The notes: generated by a model from the sequence alone, not told the origin. A stretch of 64,000 bases of DNA from Rickettsia sp. Oklahoma-10 (GCF_039954865.1 NZ_CP157197.1:823501-887500), one strand, 5' to 3'; positions 38,964 to 49,899 are shown, numbered from the stretch's first letter. A program made the numbers and translations.

Positions 38964-40216
38964 ATAACTCTCTAAAACAAGATGTAGTAACGTTCGGTTG
39001 TCGGCTTAATATTTATGAAAGTGAGATAATAAGGAAAAATCTTGAATTATCGGGTCTTGATAACGTCATGGTATTTAATACTTGTGCCGTAACTAAAGCA
39101 GCTGAGAAACAAGTAAGACAAGCTATTCGTGGAGCTAAAAAAAATAATTCTGATTTAAAAATTATCGTTACAGGTTGTAGTGCTCAAACGAGTCCGCAAA
39201 TGTATGGTAATATGCCAGAAGTTGACAAGGTTATAGGTAATGAAGAAAAGCTATTACCTAATTATTACCAAATTAACGATGACAAAATAGCAGTTAACGA
39301 TATAATGTCGGTGAAAGAGACTGCAGGTCATTTGGTAAGTAGCTTTGATGGTAAATCTCGTGCTTTTATTCAGGTACAAAACGGTTGTGATCATTTTTGT
39401 ACTTTTTGTATTATTCCTTATGGTAGAGGTAAAAGTAGATCGGTACCGATAGGAGCTATAGTAAAGCAGGTAAAACATTTGATGTTAGAAGGTTTTAAAG
39501 AAGTGGTTTTTACAGGTGTTGATGTTACGGCTTACGGTTCAGATTTACCTGGGAGTCCAACCTTTGCACAAATGATTAAACGAGTCTTAAATTTAGTTCC
39601 TGAGTTAAGAAGGCTTAGATTATCTTCAATAGATGTTGCAGAAATAGATGATGAACTTTTTGAGCTTATAGCTTATAGTGAAAGGATAATGCCGCATTTT
39701 CATATTAGCCTGCAAGCAGGTGATAATATAATATTAAAACGTATGAAACGACGACATAATAGAACAAACGTAATAGAGTTTTGTTGGAAGTTGCGGGCAA
39801 TAAGACCTGAAGTATCGTTTGGTGCGGATATTATAGCAGGTTTCCCAACGGAAACTCCGGAAATGTTTGAAAATACAAGAAGATTAATTTCAGAAGCAGA
39901 ATTACAATATTTACATGTTTTCCCTTACTCAGAGAGAGATGGAACACCTGCAGCGCGTATGCCGCAAGTACCAAAGGCTATAAGGAAAGAAAGAGCAGAC
40001 ATTCTAAGGCAAGAGGGGCAAAATCAGTTAACAGAGTTCTTTAAAAAACACATAGGGCAGAAAGTAGAGTTATTAGTAGAGAATAATAATATCGCCCATA
40101 CCGAGAATTTTATTCCAGTGAAGCTCGAAAAACCTTTAGCAATAGGGCAGATATTTAAAGCAAAGTTAGTGGGTATAGAGGAAAAGCATATGAGATGCGC
40201 TGTCATTCCCGCATAG
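38960..40216 (+). CDS. mtaB: tRNA t6A37 methylthiotransferase MtaB
   Basis: This radical-SAM enzyme makes ms2t6A at position 37 of certain tRNAs. Its 418 residues include the N-terminal UPF0004 domain (TFGCRLNIYES, NTCAVT, VTGCSAQ with three Cys for one cluster), the radical-SAM loop CDHFCTFCIIPYGRGKSRS, and a C-terminal TRAM-like region. The last codons and stop (AVIPA then TAG) are read from a palindromic element starting GTCATTCCCGC, so the native C-terminus was probably slightly different. Confidence 0.93.
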   Translation: MNNSLKQDVVTFGCRLNIYESEIIRKNLELSGLDNVMVFNTCAVTKAAEKQVRQAIRGAKKNNSDLKIIVTGCSAQTSPQMYGNMPEVDKVIGNEEKLLPNYYQINDDKIAVNDIMSVKETAGHLVSSFDGKSRAFIQVQNGCDHFCTFCIIPYGRGKSRSVPIGAIVKQVKHLMLEGFKEVVFTGVDVTAYGSDLPGSPTFAQMIKRVLNLVPELRRLRLSSIDVAEIDDELFELIAYSERIMPHFHISLQAGDNIILKRMKRRHNRTNVIEFCWKLRAIRPEVSFGADIIAGFPTETPEMFENTRRLISEAELQYLHVFPYSERDGTPAARMPQVPKAIRKERADILRQEGQNQLTEFFKKHIGQKVELLVENNNIAHTENFIPVKLEKPLAIGQIFKAKLVGIEEKHMRCAVIPA

Positions 40217-40270
40217 GCAGGAATGACAGCGAGAGTCACGCAACAAAGTCCCACATATGTAGGAATGACG
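40202..40270 (+). repeat. Palindromic element at the mtaB stop codon
   Basis: GTCATTCCCGCATAGGCAGG begins the element and ATATGTAGGAATGACG ends it. GCAGGAATGACA is an inner inverted copy. It supplies the stop of mtaB and separates it from pheS. Confidence 0.7.
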
Positions 40271-40309
40271 TATAAACTACACTAAAAGACAAACAAGTAA
40301 GAAAAAACC

Positions 40310-41359
40310 ATGGAAAATATAGCCACAATATTAAGGCTTGCTGAGGAAAAAATCTTATTAGTACAAAACTTAAAAGATCTGCAAGAATATAAAGTAGAAT
40401 TTTTAGGCAAGAACAGTATAGTGACCAGTGAGCTTAAAAAATTAGGCAGTTTAAATAAACAAGAACGTAAAGCGTTTGGATTAAAAATCAATAAGTTAAA
40501 AGATAAAATACAAAATATAATAAAAGTCAAAGAAGAAATTTTAGTAGAACAAGAATTAAATTTGAAGCTTGCAGCTGATAAAATTGATCTGACAATCCCT
40601 GCAAGAAAATATAAACAAGGTTCTATTCATCCTATAACGCAGTGTATTGAGGAGTTAATACAAGTGTTTTTGCAGTTTGGTTTTACTATAGAAAATGGAC
40701 CAAATATTGAAGATGATTTCCATAATTTTACGGCTCTCAATTTTGAAGATGATCATCCAGCAAGGCAGATGCATGATACTTTTTATTTAAAAGAGCATGA
40801 AGGTAGTAAGCCAATGCTGCTTCGTACTCACACCTCAACTGTGCAGATTAGAGCTATGAAAAACGGTAAACCGCCCTTTAGGTTTATAGCACCAGGTAGG
40901 ACTTATAGATCCGATTCGGATATGACGCATACGCCAATGTTTCACCAAATAGAAGGGCTTGTTATCGATAAAAATATCAATATGGGGCATTTAAAATACG
41001 TTATCACGGAATTTATAAGAAGTTTTTTTGAAAATTCCAATATTAAATTACGCTTTAGACCTAGTTTTTTTCCGTTTACCGAACCTTCTGCCGAAGTTGA
41101 TATTTGGATGAATAAAAACAATAAATGGCTTGAGGTTTTAGGGTGTGGGATGATTCATCCAAACGTGCTGAAGAATGTGGGAATCGCTAACAGCGAGTAT
41201 CAAGGTTTTGCTTTTGGGCTTGGAGTAGAGCGTTTTGCAATGCTAAAATATAATATTAAAGATTTAAGACAATTTTTCCAAGGAGATATGCGCTGGCTTA
41301 AACATTATAATTTCTGTGGCTTTGATATACCGCATCTAGCTGGAGGATTAACGAAATGA
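40310..41359 (+). CDS. pheS: Phenylalanyl-tRNA synthetase alpha subunit
   Basis: This is the catalytic class II subunit that activates Phe. An N-terminal coiled coil is followed by motif 2 ([15 protein letters not shown]) and motif 3 ([13 protein letters not shown]). The 349-residue length is normal. The stop overlaps the pheT start by 4 bases, the usual coupled pheST operon. Confidence 0.97.
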   Translation: MENIATILRLAEEKILLVQNLKDLQEYKVEFLGKNSIVTSELKKLGSLNKQERKAFGLKINKLKDKIQNIIKVKEEILVEQELNLKLAADKIDLTIPARKYKQGSIHPITQCIEELIQVFLQFGFTIENGPNIEDDFHNFTALNFEDDHPARQMHDTFYLKEHEGSKPMLLRTHTSTVQIRAMKNGKPPFRFIAPGRTYRSDSDMTHTPMFHQIEGLVIDKNINMGHLKYVITEFIRSFFENSNIKLRFRPSFFPFTEPSAEVDIWMNKNNKWLEVLGCGMIHPNVLKNVGIANSEYQGFAFGLGVERFAMLKYNIKDLRQFFQGDMRWLKHYNFCGFDIPHLAGGLTK

Positions 41360-43866
41360 AATTTACATTATCATGGTTAAAACAATTTTTAGATACATCT
41401 GTTTCAGTTGCTGAAATTGCTGAAGCGCTAACAGCTATTGGTCTTGAAGTAGAAGAGGTGATAGATAAGGCAGTGGAGTTACAAAAATTTGAAGTAGCAC
41501 ATATTATAAATGTTAAGCCTCACCCATCAGCTAATAAGTTAAAGCTTTGCAATGTTGAAACTAAGAATGGAGTTCTACAAATAGTTTGCGGGGCAAGTAA
41601 TGCAAGGGCAGGTATAAAAGTAGTGCTTGCAAATATCGGAATAGAAATACCAAATGGCAAATTTAAAATTAAAGAATCCACAATTAGAGGAGAAAAAAGC
41701 TGCGGTATGCTTTGCTCTGAAGAGGAATTGTTGCTTGCTTCAGAGTCTGAAGGGATTATGGAGCTGCCTGAAGATGCCGTGGTTGGAGAGAATTTTACTA
41801 AATATTGTGGTTTAGATGATCCTATATTTGTGATTAATGTTATTCCTAATCGTGGTGATGCACTTGGAGTTTATGGTATTGCAAGAGATTTAGCAGCAAA
41901 AGGACTTGGAACACTTAAAGAGTTAGAAATTCCGGAAATAAATAGTACATTTATTTCTAAAATAAAGCTGCACGTGCAAGATAAAGCAGCCTGCCCTTTA
42001 TTTACATTTAGAGAAATAAAAAATTTAAAGAATAAACCAAGCCCTGATTGGTTACAGAAATTATTGAAAAATGTCGGGGTGAAAACTATTTCAAGCTTAG
42101 TCGATATAACAAATTATATTGCCTATAGTTTCGGGCAACCTATGCATGTTTATGATGCAGATAAGATAAAAGGGGGGATTATTGTAGGTCATTATTATGA
42201 GGAAAAGCAATTGTCCTCTCATGGCTTTGCTGCAGGATCCAATGAAATTACTAGTGCTGTAAATTGTTTTATGGACCCCGCGATCAAGTCGCGGGATGAT
42301 ACTGGACTAGGGTATGACAACAGTAACATAGTTAAATTCTATGCCCTAAATGGCAAAGAATATTTACTTAGTGAAAATGATCTAGTTATAAAAGATGAAA
42401 GTGGTATTCATGCCCTTGCCGGTATCATTGGCGGGGTTGATAGTAGTTGTACCGATGGTACAACTAATATAATACTTGAAGCTGCTTGCTTTAATGCTAA
42501 AATTATTGCAGCTAGTGGGCGAAGATTACAAATTGATACAGATGCTAGATATCGTAATGAGCGTAATATTGATAGAAATTTTACGGAGAAGGCTTTGGAT
42601 ATAGCAACGGATCTTATTTTGTCAATATGTGGAAACGGTGAAATATCGGAAATAGTAAAGGTTGGTAAAAAAGAACCGAAAAAATCCCCTTTAGATTTTT
42701 CAGCGTGCTATTTAGAAAAAATTACAGGAATTAGACTCAATCTCAAAGAGATAGAGTCTATATTAAATAAATTAGGTTTTATTACGAATATTAAGGATGA
42801 TGTTATAAAAGTCATAGCTCCTTCATGGCGTCACGATATAACTATTTTAGAAGATATAGTGGAAGAAATCGCACGTATTTACGGTTATGATAAAATAGAG
42901 AGTATAAAATTACCTGAACTAGAGCAAAATAATCATAAGCTCAGAGAGCACAACAGAATCTCTATTTTTAAAAGAATATTAGCAAGCAAAGGTTATGATG
43001 AAGTAGTAACTAACTCTTTTATGAGTAGTGAAGATGCAAAGTTGTTTGCTGAATTAAAAGAAGAGTTATTTTTGCTTAATCCTATAAGTGTAGAAGAGAA
43101 TTATATGCGTCCTACTATACTGCCAAATTTGTTAAGTATAGTCAGTAAAAATTTAGCACGCTCTATAAAAGATATGGCTTTTTTTGAAGTTGGGCCGCAT
43201 TTTATAGATTTAAATACGGAATCTACTTATTTAACAGCAATTATAACCGGTGCATATAATAATAAGAGTCCTCATTCGTCAGGACGTAGTTATGATATTT
43301 TTGATCTTAAAGGTAATTTAGAGCAGGTGTTTAATTATGCAGGGTTATCTATAGATAAATGTATAGTAGCAAATGGGGCAGCCACTCCACAATATTATCA
43401 TCCGACTAGATCAGTAAATTTAGCACTAGGAAAAAATTTATTAGGCTATTTTGGGCAAATACATCCTAAAATCTTGAAACATTACGATATTAATCAGGAG
43501 ATATTTGCATTTGAGTTAAATATTACGAATTTGCCTGTAATAAAAGCTAAATTCGGTAAAAGAGAAGAATTTGTAGTATCAGATTTTCAAGCTAATTTTA
43601 GAGATTACGCATTTATTGTTGATCAAGATCATAGAGTTGGTGAAATAATCTCATACATAAATAATTTTAATAAAAAGCTTGTCAAGTCAGTTATATTATT
43701 TGATATTTATAAAGGTGATAAATTGCCTCGAGGTAAAAAATCTATAGCGATTAAAGTAGAGCTGCAAGCTGATGATCGTACTTTGTCTGATACTGATTTA
43801 AATTTATTCAGTAAAGATTTAGTTACTGCTATCTCGCAAAAATTTCAAGGCACATTAAGAGAATGA
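41356..43866 (+). CDS. pheT: Phenylalanyl-tRNA synthetase beta subunit with in-frame insertion
   Basis: The 836-residue beta subunit has the tRNA-binding OB domain ([19 protein letters not shown]), the B3/B4 editing domain ([28 protein letters not shown]), B5, and a C-terminal anticodon-binding domain ([15 protein letters not shown]). Between GGIIVGHYY (about residue 275) and FYALNGKEY the family normally has under ten residues. Here about 40 extra residues are present, and the second part is encoded by a palindromic repeat. The frame is open and the gene is essential, so the insert must be tolerated. It falls in the editing domain. Confidence 0.95.
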   Translation: MKFTLSWLKQFLDTSVSVAEIAEALTAIGLEVEEVIDKAVELQKFEVAHIINVKPHPSANKLKLCNVETKNGVLQIVCGASNARAGIKVVLANIGIEIPNGKFKIKESTIRGEKSCGMLCSEEELLLASESEGIMELPEDAVVGENFTKYCGLDDPIFVINVIPNRGDALGVYGIARDLAAKGLGTLKELEIPEINSTFISKIKLHVQDKAACPLFTFREIKNLKNKPSPDWLQKLLKNVGVKTISSLVDITNYIAYSFGQPMHVYDADKIKGGIIVGHYYEEKQLSSHGFAAGSNEITSAVNCFMDPAIKSRDDTGLGYDNSNIVKFYALNGKEYLLSENDLVIKDESGIHALAGIIGGVDSSCTDGTTNIILEAACFNAKIIAASGRRLQIDTDARYRNERNIDRNFTEKALDIATDLILSICGNGEISEIVKVGKKEPKKSPLDFSACYLEKITGIRLNLKEIESILNKLGFITNIKDDVIKVIAPSWRHDITILEDIVEEIARIYGYDKIESIKLPELEQNNHKLREHNRISIFKRILASKGYDEVVTNSFMSSEDAKLFAELKEELFLLNPISVEENYMRPTILPNLLSIVSKNLARSIKDMAFFEVGPHFIDLNTESTYLTAIITGAYNNKSPHSSGRSYDIFDLKGNLEQVFNYAGLSIDKCIVANGAATPQYYHPTRSVNLALGKNLLGYFGQIHPKILKHYDINQEIFAFELNITNLPVIKAKFGKREEFVVSDFQANFRDYAFIVDQDHRVGEIISYINNFNKKLVKSVILFDIYKGDKLPRGKKSIAIKVELQADDRTLSDTDLNLFSKDLVTAISQKFQGTLRE
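42272..42322 (+). repeat. Palindromic-element insertion in pheT
   Basis: GACCCCGCGATCAAGTCGCG, GGATGATACTGG and GGGTATGACAAC match the right half of the GTCATACCG family (GATCAAGTTGTGGGATGAC elsewhere). The inner GCGATCAAGTCGC forms a hairpin. It encodes [16 protein letters not shown]. The adjacent 42190-42271 may belong to the same insertion. Confidence 0.72.
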
Positions 43867-43870
43867 CAAT

Positions 43871-45010
43871 ATGTTAAAATTAATAGTTGAAACAAAAACG
43901 TTAGTTCAGTCCTTAGGGTTTGCAAGTTCTATTGTTGAAAAACGTAATATAATACCTGAATATGCAAACATTAAATTATCAGCAAAAGACGGTAATCTAG
44001 AGCTTAGTTCTACTAATATGGATTTGTACTTAAATCAAAAAATAGCAGTACAGGTAGCAAGTGAAGGTGAACTTACCGTTTCTACTAAAACTCTAAACGA
44101 TATAGTTCGAAAACTTCCTGATTCTGAGCTTGCATTAACTGATCTTGGTACAATGGGACTTGAAATCAAAGGCAAAAATTGTAAATTTAATTTATTTACT
44201 TTGCCAGTTAGTTCTTTTCCTACAATGGACAGTATTAATCCTGAAGCAAGTTTTAAAATTGCATGCACGGATTTTGCTAAAATAATTGAATCAACAAAAT
44301 TTTCAATTTCTTTAGATGAGACTCGTTATAATTTAAATGGTGTTTATTTACACATAAAAGATAAAGAGTTTTGTTCAGCAAGTACTGATGGACATAGGCT
44401 TTCAATTTCATGGGTAACATTAGAAAAACAAATAAAGAATTTTGGGGTTATATTACCACAGAAAAGTGCAGAGGAAATTCTAAAAATAGTTAAAGATCCT
44501 AAAAATATAAACGAAGATATAGAAATTTTACTGAGTAGCAATAAGATTAAATTTATATGTAATGAAAATACTATTATGCTATCAAAGCTTATAGATGGTA
44601 CTTTCCCTAATTATAGTGCTTTTATTCCAGAAAGCAACAACTTAAAATTAGTAATTAATCGAAAAATATTTGCAGATAGCATTGACCGAATAGCGATAAT
44701 AACCGTTGAAAAATTTAGAGCAGTAAAATTATTTTTATCTCGTGAAACCTTAGAGATTAGTGCTGTCGGTGAAGCAAGAGGTAATGCAAAAGAGATTATT
44801 AATTCTTCACAAGATAAGGCAAGTTTTTATGAATATAATAGCGATGAGTCCTTAACTATAGGCTTTAATCCGCAATATTTAGAAGATGTCTTAAAAGCTG
44901 TGAAATCGGATTTAGTAGAATTATATTTTTCAGATGTTTCAGCACCGGTACTTATTAAATTTCCTGGCAATCCTAAAGATATTTTTGTTGTCATGCCTGT
45001 TAAGGTATGA
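43871..45010 (+). CDS. dnaN: DNA polymerase III beta sliding clamp
   Basis: The 379-residue protein is the ring-shaped processivity clamp, with three DnaN domains. It starts [15 protein letters not shown] and ends with FVVMPVKV, the usual C-terminus of the family. [11 protein letters not shown] in domain 2 is a recognisable block. It follows pheT after 4 bases, away from dnaA and the origin, as in other reduced alphaproteobacteria. Confidence 0.97.
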   Translation: MLKLIVETKTLVQSLGFASSIVEKRNIIPEYANIKLSAKDGNLELSSTNMDLYLNQKIAVQVASEGELTVSTKTLNDIVRKLPDSELALTDLGTMGLEIKGKNCKFNLFTLPVSSFPTMDSINPEASFKIACTDFAKIIESTKFSISLDETRYNLNGVYLHIKDKEFCSASTDGHRLSISWVTLEKQIKNFGVILPQKSAEEILKIVKDPKNINEDIEILLSSNKIKFICNENTIMLSKLIDGTFPNYSAFIPESNNLKLVINRKIFADSIDRIAIITVEKFRAVKLFLSRETLEISAVGEARGNAKEIINSSQDKASFYEYNSDESLTIGFNPQYLEDVLKAVKSDLVELYFSDVSAPVLIKFPGNPKDIFVVMPVKV

Positions 45011-45140
45011 CAGCGGTAGATTCCTGCTGTTAGCTAAGCATGACATTGAACGCTTAAGCCAAAGTTAGTTTAAATAATTTTTGACTAATAGCTAAAGCTC
45101 CTCTATTATTTTCCTTAAACACACTAATTTAATATTGGTT

Positions 45141-45641
45141 ATGAAAAAAATTATCGGATTATTTTTTGTAATTAGTGCAATAAGTAGTACTAGTATCTTA
45201 GCAGATGATTATCCAAAAACAGAACGAGAGCAGAAATGGGACGAGGTAGGTTCTATAACAGGTGAAGAAGGATTAGTTTTTAGACCAGGTAGGGTAAAAA
45301 ATGAATCTACTAAAGCTGTAGGAAGCTCAGTTAATAAATATCTTTGGCAAGCAGCATTAGAGACTATAAGTTTTGTTCCTCTTGCATCAGTTGACTCAAA
45401 CGGTGGCGTGATTATTACAGAATGGTATAGCCCACGTTCTAATCCTAATTTTCAATTTAAAATAAATATCTTTATTAAAGATGATGTAATAAGTCCGGAT
45501 TCAATTGAAGTAAAGGTGTTTGAGAAAATGCTAAAAAGTAAACAATGGGTACTTAATCAAAATACTTCAAATCTTGCTATTACGCTTGAGGAGAAAATTT
45601 TAAGAAAAGCTAGAGACATATATATTAATAGTACAAGGTAA
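45141..45641 (+). CDS. DUF3576 exported protein
   Basis: The product is 166 residues from ATG 45141 (an in-frame TTG lies at 45135). A signal peptide (about residues 1-20, ending SILA) precedes a compact domain with VNKYLWQAALETISFVPLAS, GGVIITEWY and FQFKINIFIKDD. That is the pattern of DUF3576, a domain of unknown function found in alphaproteobacteria. It is probably periplasmic or outer-membrane associated. It lies between dnaN and leuS with palindromic-element pieces on both sides (45011-45055 and 45718-45786). Confidence 0.8.
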   Translation: MKKIIGLFFVISAISSTSILADDYPKTEREQKWDEVGSITGEEGLVFRPGRVKNESTKAVGSSVNKYLWQAALETISFVPLASVDSNGGVIITEWYSPRSNPNFQFKINIFIKDDVISPDSIEVKVFEKMLKSKQWVLNQNTSNLAITLEEKILRKARDIYINSTR

Positions 45642-45717
45642 TATGTTATTTCTGCATGAATCGATTTTATTCTTGTGTAGACATTGTTTATTGTATGGAG
45701 CAAAAAATGTGTTTGGT

Positions 45718-45786
45718 GTCATACCGTGGCTTGACGATATCAAGAAAGAAAAGACTGGATTCTATGATCAAGTTACGGTATGACAG
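45718..45786 (+). repeat. Palindromic element upstream of leuS
   Basis: GTCATACCGTGGCTTGACGA and GATCAAGTTACGGTATGACA are the two complementary ends, with AAGACTGGATTC between them. It ends about 26 bases before the leuS ATG and could affect the leader. Confidence 0.8.
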
Positions 45787-45812
45787 TAATAAAGACATAC
45801 AAAGAAAACAAT

Positions 45813-48317
45813 ATGAATCAAATAGAACAAAAATGGCAGCAAATTTGGCATAACGAAAAAGCTTTTGAGGTATCAAATGAGTGTAATAAGCCAAAATATT
45901 ATGTACTTGAAATGTTGCCTTATCCTTCCGGTAAAATCCATGTAGGTCATGTACGCAATTATTCTATAGGTGATGTTATTGCAAGGTTCATGACTATGCA
46001 AGGCTTCAACGTGCTTCATCCTATGGGCTGGGATGCTTTCGGTCTGCCTGCAGAAAATGCTGCAATAGAGAATAATTCTCATCCAAAAGAATGGACTTAT
46101 TCTAATATCAAGGATATGCGGCAGCAGCTAAAATCTATGGGTTTTTCTTATGATTGGTCTAGAGAGATAAATAGTTGTGATCCACAATATTATAAATATG
46201 AACAGAAATTCTTTTTGGAGCTTTATGCACGAAATCTTGTTTATCAAAAAGAAGCGCTTGTTAATTGGGATCCAGTTGATAATACTGTGCTTGCGAATGA
46301 ACAAGTTGTAGATGGACTTGGTTGGCGTTCAGGTGCAATTATTGAAAAACGTTATTTAAAACAATGGTTCTTAAAAATCACTGATTATGCTGAAGAGCTA
46401 TTAAATGAAATTCAGAATTTAAAAGAGTGGCCTAAAGCAGTTCGGTCTATGCAAGAAAAATGGATTGGTAAGTCTATAGGTGCTAATTTTCATTTTAAAG
46501 TTAAGGATAATGAGGATGCTCTCATAGAGGTGTTTTCCACTAAACCTGAAACTATTTTTGGTGCTAGCTTTATAGGAATCGCTTTTAATCATCCAATAAT
46601 AGAGAAATTAATTTCCAAAACACCTGAAATATCAAATTTTATAACTAAGTGTTTGCATATTACAGGAAACAACGAACTAGAAAAGGCTGAAAAAGATGGT
46701 ATACTTACCGGTCTTTATGTTATTCATCCTTTTGATCCTAATATAATACTGCCAGTTATTATTACGAATTTCGTGTTAATGGATTATGGCACAGGTGCAA
46801 TATTTGGCTGCCCTGCTCATGATGAGCGTGATCATGCATTAGCTGTTAAAATGAATCTACCTATTAAACAAGTAATTGAAGCAGATATTGATGTACAGAA
46901 GGCCGCTTATATGGAAGACGGAATTTTAATTAATTCAGATTTTCTAAACGGCTTAACTAATAATGAAGCAAAACAAAAAGTCATTAAGGAGTTTGAAAAA
47001 CTTCAAATAGGTAAACGTAGTATAAATTATCGCCTAAAAGATTGGGGAATTTCAAGACAACGTTTTTGGGGTTGTCCTATTCCTATAATTTACTGCGCAG
47101 TTTGTGGTATAGTTCCGGTGCCTTACAAAGATTTACCTGTTACTTTACCTAATAACGTAAAATTTGACGGTCACGGTAATCCACTTGATCACCATCCTAC
47201 TTGGAAACATGTTAATTGTCCAAAATGTGATAAGTCAGCTATTCGTGAAACTGATACTTTTGATACATTTTTTGAATCATCTTGGTATTTTACTAGATAT
47301 TGTAATAGTCATGCGATAGAGATGACTGATAAAACAGCTTGTGATTACTGGCTACCTGTCGATAAATATATAGGCGGCATTGAACATGCAGTGATGCATT
47401 TATTATATGCAAGGTTTTTTACTAAGGTAATGAACGAACAGAATTACGTAAGCGTTCGTGAACCTTTTAAAGGGCTATTTACTCAAGGTATGGTATTACA
47501 CGCTACTTACAAAGATGAGCATAATAATTGGTTATATCCTGATGAAGTAATCAAAAAGGGTAACGAGTTTTTTCATAAAAAAAGCGGTAACCGCGTCGTG
47601 CAGGGACGTATAGAGAAGATGAGTAAATCTAAAAAGAACCTTATCGATCTTGCAACTATGCAAAAGCAATACGGAGCAGATGCTATTAGGCTTTTTGTGC
47701 TATCAGATAGTCCTCCTGAGAAAGATCTGGAATGGTCGGCAAGCGGTATTGAGGGCTGCTCACGTTTTATTAATAAGCTTGAGTACATGTTTAAGGTGAT
47801 AGCTTCTTTAAAAGATAATGTAACTGAAATTAATAAAGAACTTAGTAGATTAGTACATCTGACTATAAAGCACGTTACTGAGGATATAAAACATTTTGCA
47901 CTAAATAGAGCAATAGCACGTATGCGTGAGCTTTTTAATGCTATATCCTCTGAGTTTAGTAAAGAAGTCATCGATGTGAAAACTGTAAAATATGGTTTTA
48001 ATATTTTACTACAGCTGCTTAATCCGTTCATACCCCATATTACCGAAGAAATTTGGCAGAAGCTTGGCAATAAAGAGCGGTTATATAAGTCAGCTTTTCC
48101 TACATTTCATGAGTCAATGCTAGAGTTGGATACATATGTTATGGTAGTGCAGGTTAATGGTAAGCTTCGCGATACCTATGAATTTAATAATTCTGCAAGT
48201 GATGATGAAATAAAGCAAATTATCGTCAATTTGCCAAAGGTACAAAAGTTCTTAGAAGGGGCAGAACCGAGGAAGATTATTTTTGTTCCCCGTAAAATTG
48301 TGAATATTATTGTTTGA
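45813..48317 (+). CDS. leuS: Leucyl-tRNA synthetase
   Basis: This class I synthetase charges tRNA-Leu and edits mischarged products. It has the HIGH-type motif PSGKIHVGHVRNYS, the editing domain with TTNFVLM-like region FVLMDYGTGAIFGCPAHDERD, and the KMSKS loop KMSKSKKNLID. The in-frame start at 45780 begins inside the palindromic element (MTVIKTYKENN). I take ATG 45813 (MNQIEQKWQQ), which matches the family and gives 834 residues. Confidence 0.96.
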   Translation: MNQIEQKWQQIWHNEKAFEVSNECNKPKYYVLEMLPYPSGKIHVGHVRNYSIGDVIARFMTMQGFNVLHPMGWDAFGLPAENAAIENNSHPKEWTYSNIKDMRQQLKSMGFSYDWSREINSCDPQYYKYEQKFFLELYARNLVYQKEALVNWDPVDNTVLANEQVVDGLGWRSGAIIEKRYLKQWFLKITDYAEELLNEIQNLKEWPKAVRSMQEKWIGKSIGANFHFKVKDNEDALIEVFSTKPETIFGASFIGIAFNHPIIEKLISKTPEISNFITKCLHITGNNELEKAEKDGILTGLYVIHPFDPNIILPVIITNFVLMDYGTGAIFGCPAHDERDHALAVKMNLPIKQVIEADIDVQKAAYMEDGILINSDFLNGLTNNEAKQKVIKEFEKLQIGKRSINYRLKDWGISRQRFWGCPIPIIYCAVCGIVPVPYKDLPVTLPNNVKFDGHGNPLDHHPTWKHVNCPKCDKSAIRETDTFDTFFESSWYFTRYCNSHAIEMTDKTACDYWLPVDKYIGGIEHAVMHLLYARFFTKVMNEQNYVSVREPFKGLFTQGMVLHATYKDEHNNWLYPDEVIKKGNEFFHKKSGNRVVQGRIEKMSKSKKNLIDLATMQKQYGADAIRLFVLSDSPPEKDLEWSASGIEGCSRFINKLEYMFKVIASLKDNVTEINKELSRLVHLTIKHVTEDIKHFALNRAIARMRELFNAISSEFSKEVIDVKTVKYGFNILLQLLNPFIPHITEEIWQKLGNKERLYKSAFPTFHESMLELDTYVMVVQVNGKLRDTYEFNNSASDDEIKQIIVNLPKVQKFLEGAEPRKIIFVPRKIVNIIV

Positions 48318-48360
48318 TTTGAAGCTTATATTCTTATATTGGTCGAAAAGTAGTTAAAAT

Positions 48361-48441
48361 GTTATACTCTGTGGCTTGGAACACGGTATCCAGAAAAAAT
48401 TAAAAAAGCCTGGATACTGTTATCAAGTTGTGGTATGACAA
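48361..48441 (+). repeat. Palindromic element downstream of leuS
   Basis: GTTATACTCTGTGGCTTGGA, GGTATCCAGAAAAAATTAAA and ATCAAGTTGTGGTATGACA show the full family layout, including the centre shared with 11995-12068. It is well placed to end leuS transcription. Confidence 0.78.
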
Positions 48442-48489
48442 TAATATCTAAAGAGTTGTATAATAACTTGTTATATTATTTTTTAGTAT

Positions 48490-48725
48490 GCTAATCCAGG
48501 CACAGTAGTAGGGTATCAGAGTCAGGACTGGATAAAGCCATATGTTTGTCTTACTGGTATGTACCGGATCCTCTATAATGTAATTAAAAATACTTTCTAA
48601 TAATGATTTTACTACATAAATTTCTGCCCACCAAAATGTAGCACAAAAATCATCGGCATCTTAAAGTACTTTGGTACTTAACAAGTTCTGTAACACCTGG
48701 ATAATCAATATTATAGCGCTAGAAT
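48490..48725 (-). pseudogene. Decayed minus-strand gene fragment of unknown family
   Basis: The gap between leuS and rnd keeps a minus-strand reading of about 56 codons without a stop: DADDFCATFWWAEIYVVKSL then LESIFNYIIEDPVHTSKTNI (about 48495-48662). It is preceded, after a frame break, by NIDYPGVTELVKYQSTL. I do not recognise it. The rest of the gap (48726-48849) shows nothing. Confidence 0.35.
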
Positions 48726-48849
48726 TACCTGTAGTTATTAATTTAATTAAAAAAATCAATTAGCTACTAAAATAGTGTGCATGATTTTATACCTGAAGCT
48801 AATAAATTCATATAATTTAATTAAGATTAGTTAATTTTACGATACATAT

Positions 48850-49461
48850 CTAATGCATGAAAATATCGATTTCATTCCAGCCAAGTAAATCTAGATTAGC
48901 TCTTGTCGGTAAAAAACGGAAAATATCTTGTGCAATTTCAAATCTATTTTCTTTAAGTAGCATTTTTTGTAAAATATCTCTTAACTGGTGCAAGTAAAGT
49001 ACATCTTTAGCTGCATATTCTTTTTGCTCTGAAGATAAATTGTCAGCTCTCCAATAGGAAGATTGTTGTTGTTTTGAAATACTTATATTAAGCAATTCTC
49101 GACATAAATCCTTAAGCCCGTGGCTATCAGTATAAGTTCTTACTAGTTTTGAAGATATTTTAGTACAAAAGATATTTTCTAACTCAATTTCTAAATATTT
49201 TTTTATAGCTGCTAGATCAAATCTTGCAAAATGAAATATCTTACATCTAGTTTTATCTGATAGTAAGGCTTTTAAATTAGCTGCGTTATAATTTTGATTT
49301 TCAAAATGTACCAGATGTGCTTCGCCGTTGCCGTTACTAAATTGTAGCAAACATAGCTTATCTCTATGTAGATTTAGTCCCATGGTTTCGGTGTCTATGG
49401 CAAGATCCCCTTCAAGCCTAAAATTATTCGGTAAGTCGTTTTGATAAATCTTAATGTTCAT
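48850..49461 (-). CDS. rnd: Ribonuclease D-like 3'-5' exonuclease (single domain)
   Basis: This DEDDy exonuclease trims 3' ends of tRNA precursors and other RNAs. DTETMGL gives the first Asp and Glu, FHFARFD the second Asp, and YAAKDVLYL the last Asp with its Tyr four residues before it. At 203 residues it lacks the C-terminal HRDC domains of E. coli RNase D, as is usual for the short alphaproteobacterial form. It stands at the start of a minus-strand group with ftsB. Confidence 0.9.
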   Translation of the reverse strand: MNIKIYQNDLPNNFRLEGDLAIDTETMGLNLHRDKLCLLQFSNGNGEAHLVHFENQNYNAANLKALLSDKTRCKIFHFARFDLAAIKKYLEIELENIFCTKISSKLVRTYTDSHGLKDLCRELLNISISKQQQSSYWRADNLSSEQKEYAAKDVLYLHQLRDILQKMLLKENRFEIAQDIFRFLPTRANLDLLGWNEIDIFMH

Positions 49462-49569
49462 AATTTATGTTCAATTTCTTTTAATCAATAGTGTTGTTGC
49501 GTGGTTCATTTTTTTACTGGGTTGCTACGCGATCTTCAACCGCTCACAATGTGACTAATATATCTACCT

Positions 49570-49899
49570 TTAGTTAGGAATGGTTTTTGTTGTAAATACT
49601 TGCTCATTTGGAGCAGCTACGCCTAAAACTTTTTTTGCTTGTTCTTCTAACATATCTTTATTTAATGATTCTGTGCGTAGTAATTTGACGTTATGTTCAA
49701 GTTCTACTCTTGCTGCCCGCAAGTCTTTTAATTCATCATAAGCTTTTTCAAGTTGTCTATTTACTTTTAAATATGCAATAACCCCTTTATTGCCATATAT
49801 GCAATGAAAAACAAAATATCCAAGTAGTAAAGCTAAAAAGATGTTTAAAATTATTTTTTTAGAATTGTTATTTAAATATATTAAATTTATAAGCATCAT
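49570..49899 (-). CDS. ftsB: Cell division protein FtsB/DivIC-like septum initiator
   Basis: This is a 109-residue bitopic membrane protein with one helix (about residues 16-34) followed by a coiled coil (about 44-80, RQLEKAYDELKDLRAARVEL) and the family ending EEQAKKVLGVAAPNE. FtsB joins FtsL and FtsQ in the divisome. Its distance from rnd (108 bases) includes a diverged repeat fragment (49495-49560). It fits the set of division genes here with ftsW. Confidence 0.82.
   Translation of the reverse strand: MMLINLIYLNNNSKKIILNIFLALLLGYFVFHCIYGNKGVIAYLKVNRQLEKAYDELKDLRAARVELEHNVKLLRTESLNKDMLEEQAKKVLGVAAPNEQVFTTKTIPN

Noticed and set aside
45656-45853. 65-codon open frame upstream of leuS
   Set aside because: It crosses a palindromic element and enters the leuS gene in another frame.
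47573-48070. 165-codon open frame on the minus strand within leuS
   Set aside because: It lies wholly opposite conserved leuS codons, including KMSKS, and is Ser/Leu-rich as expected for an antisense shadow.
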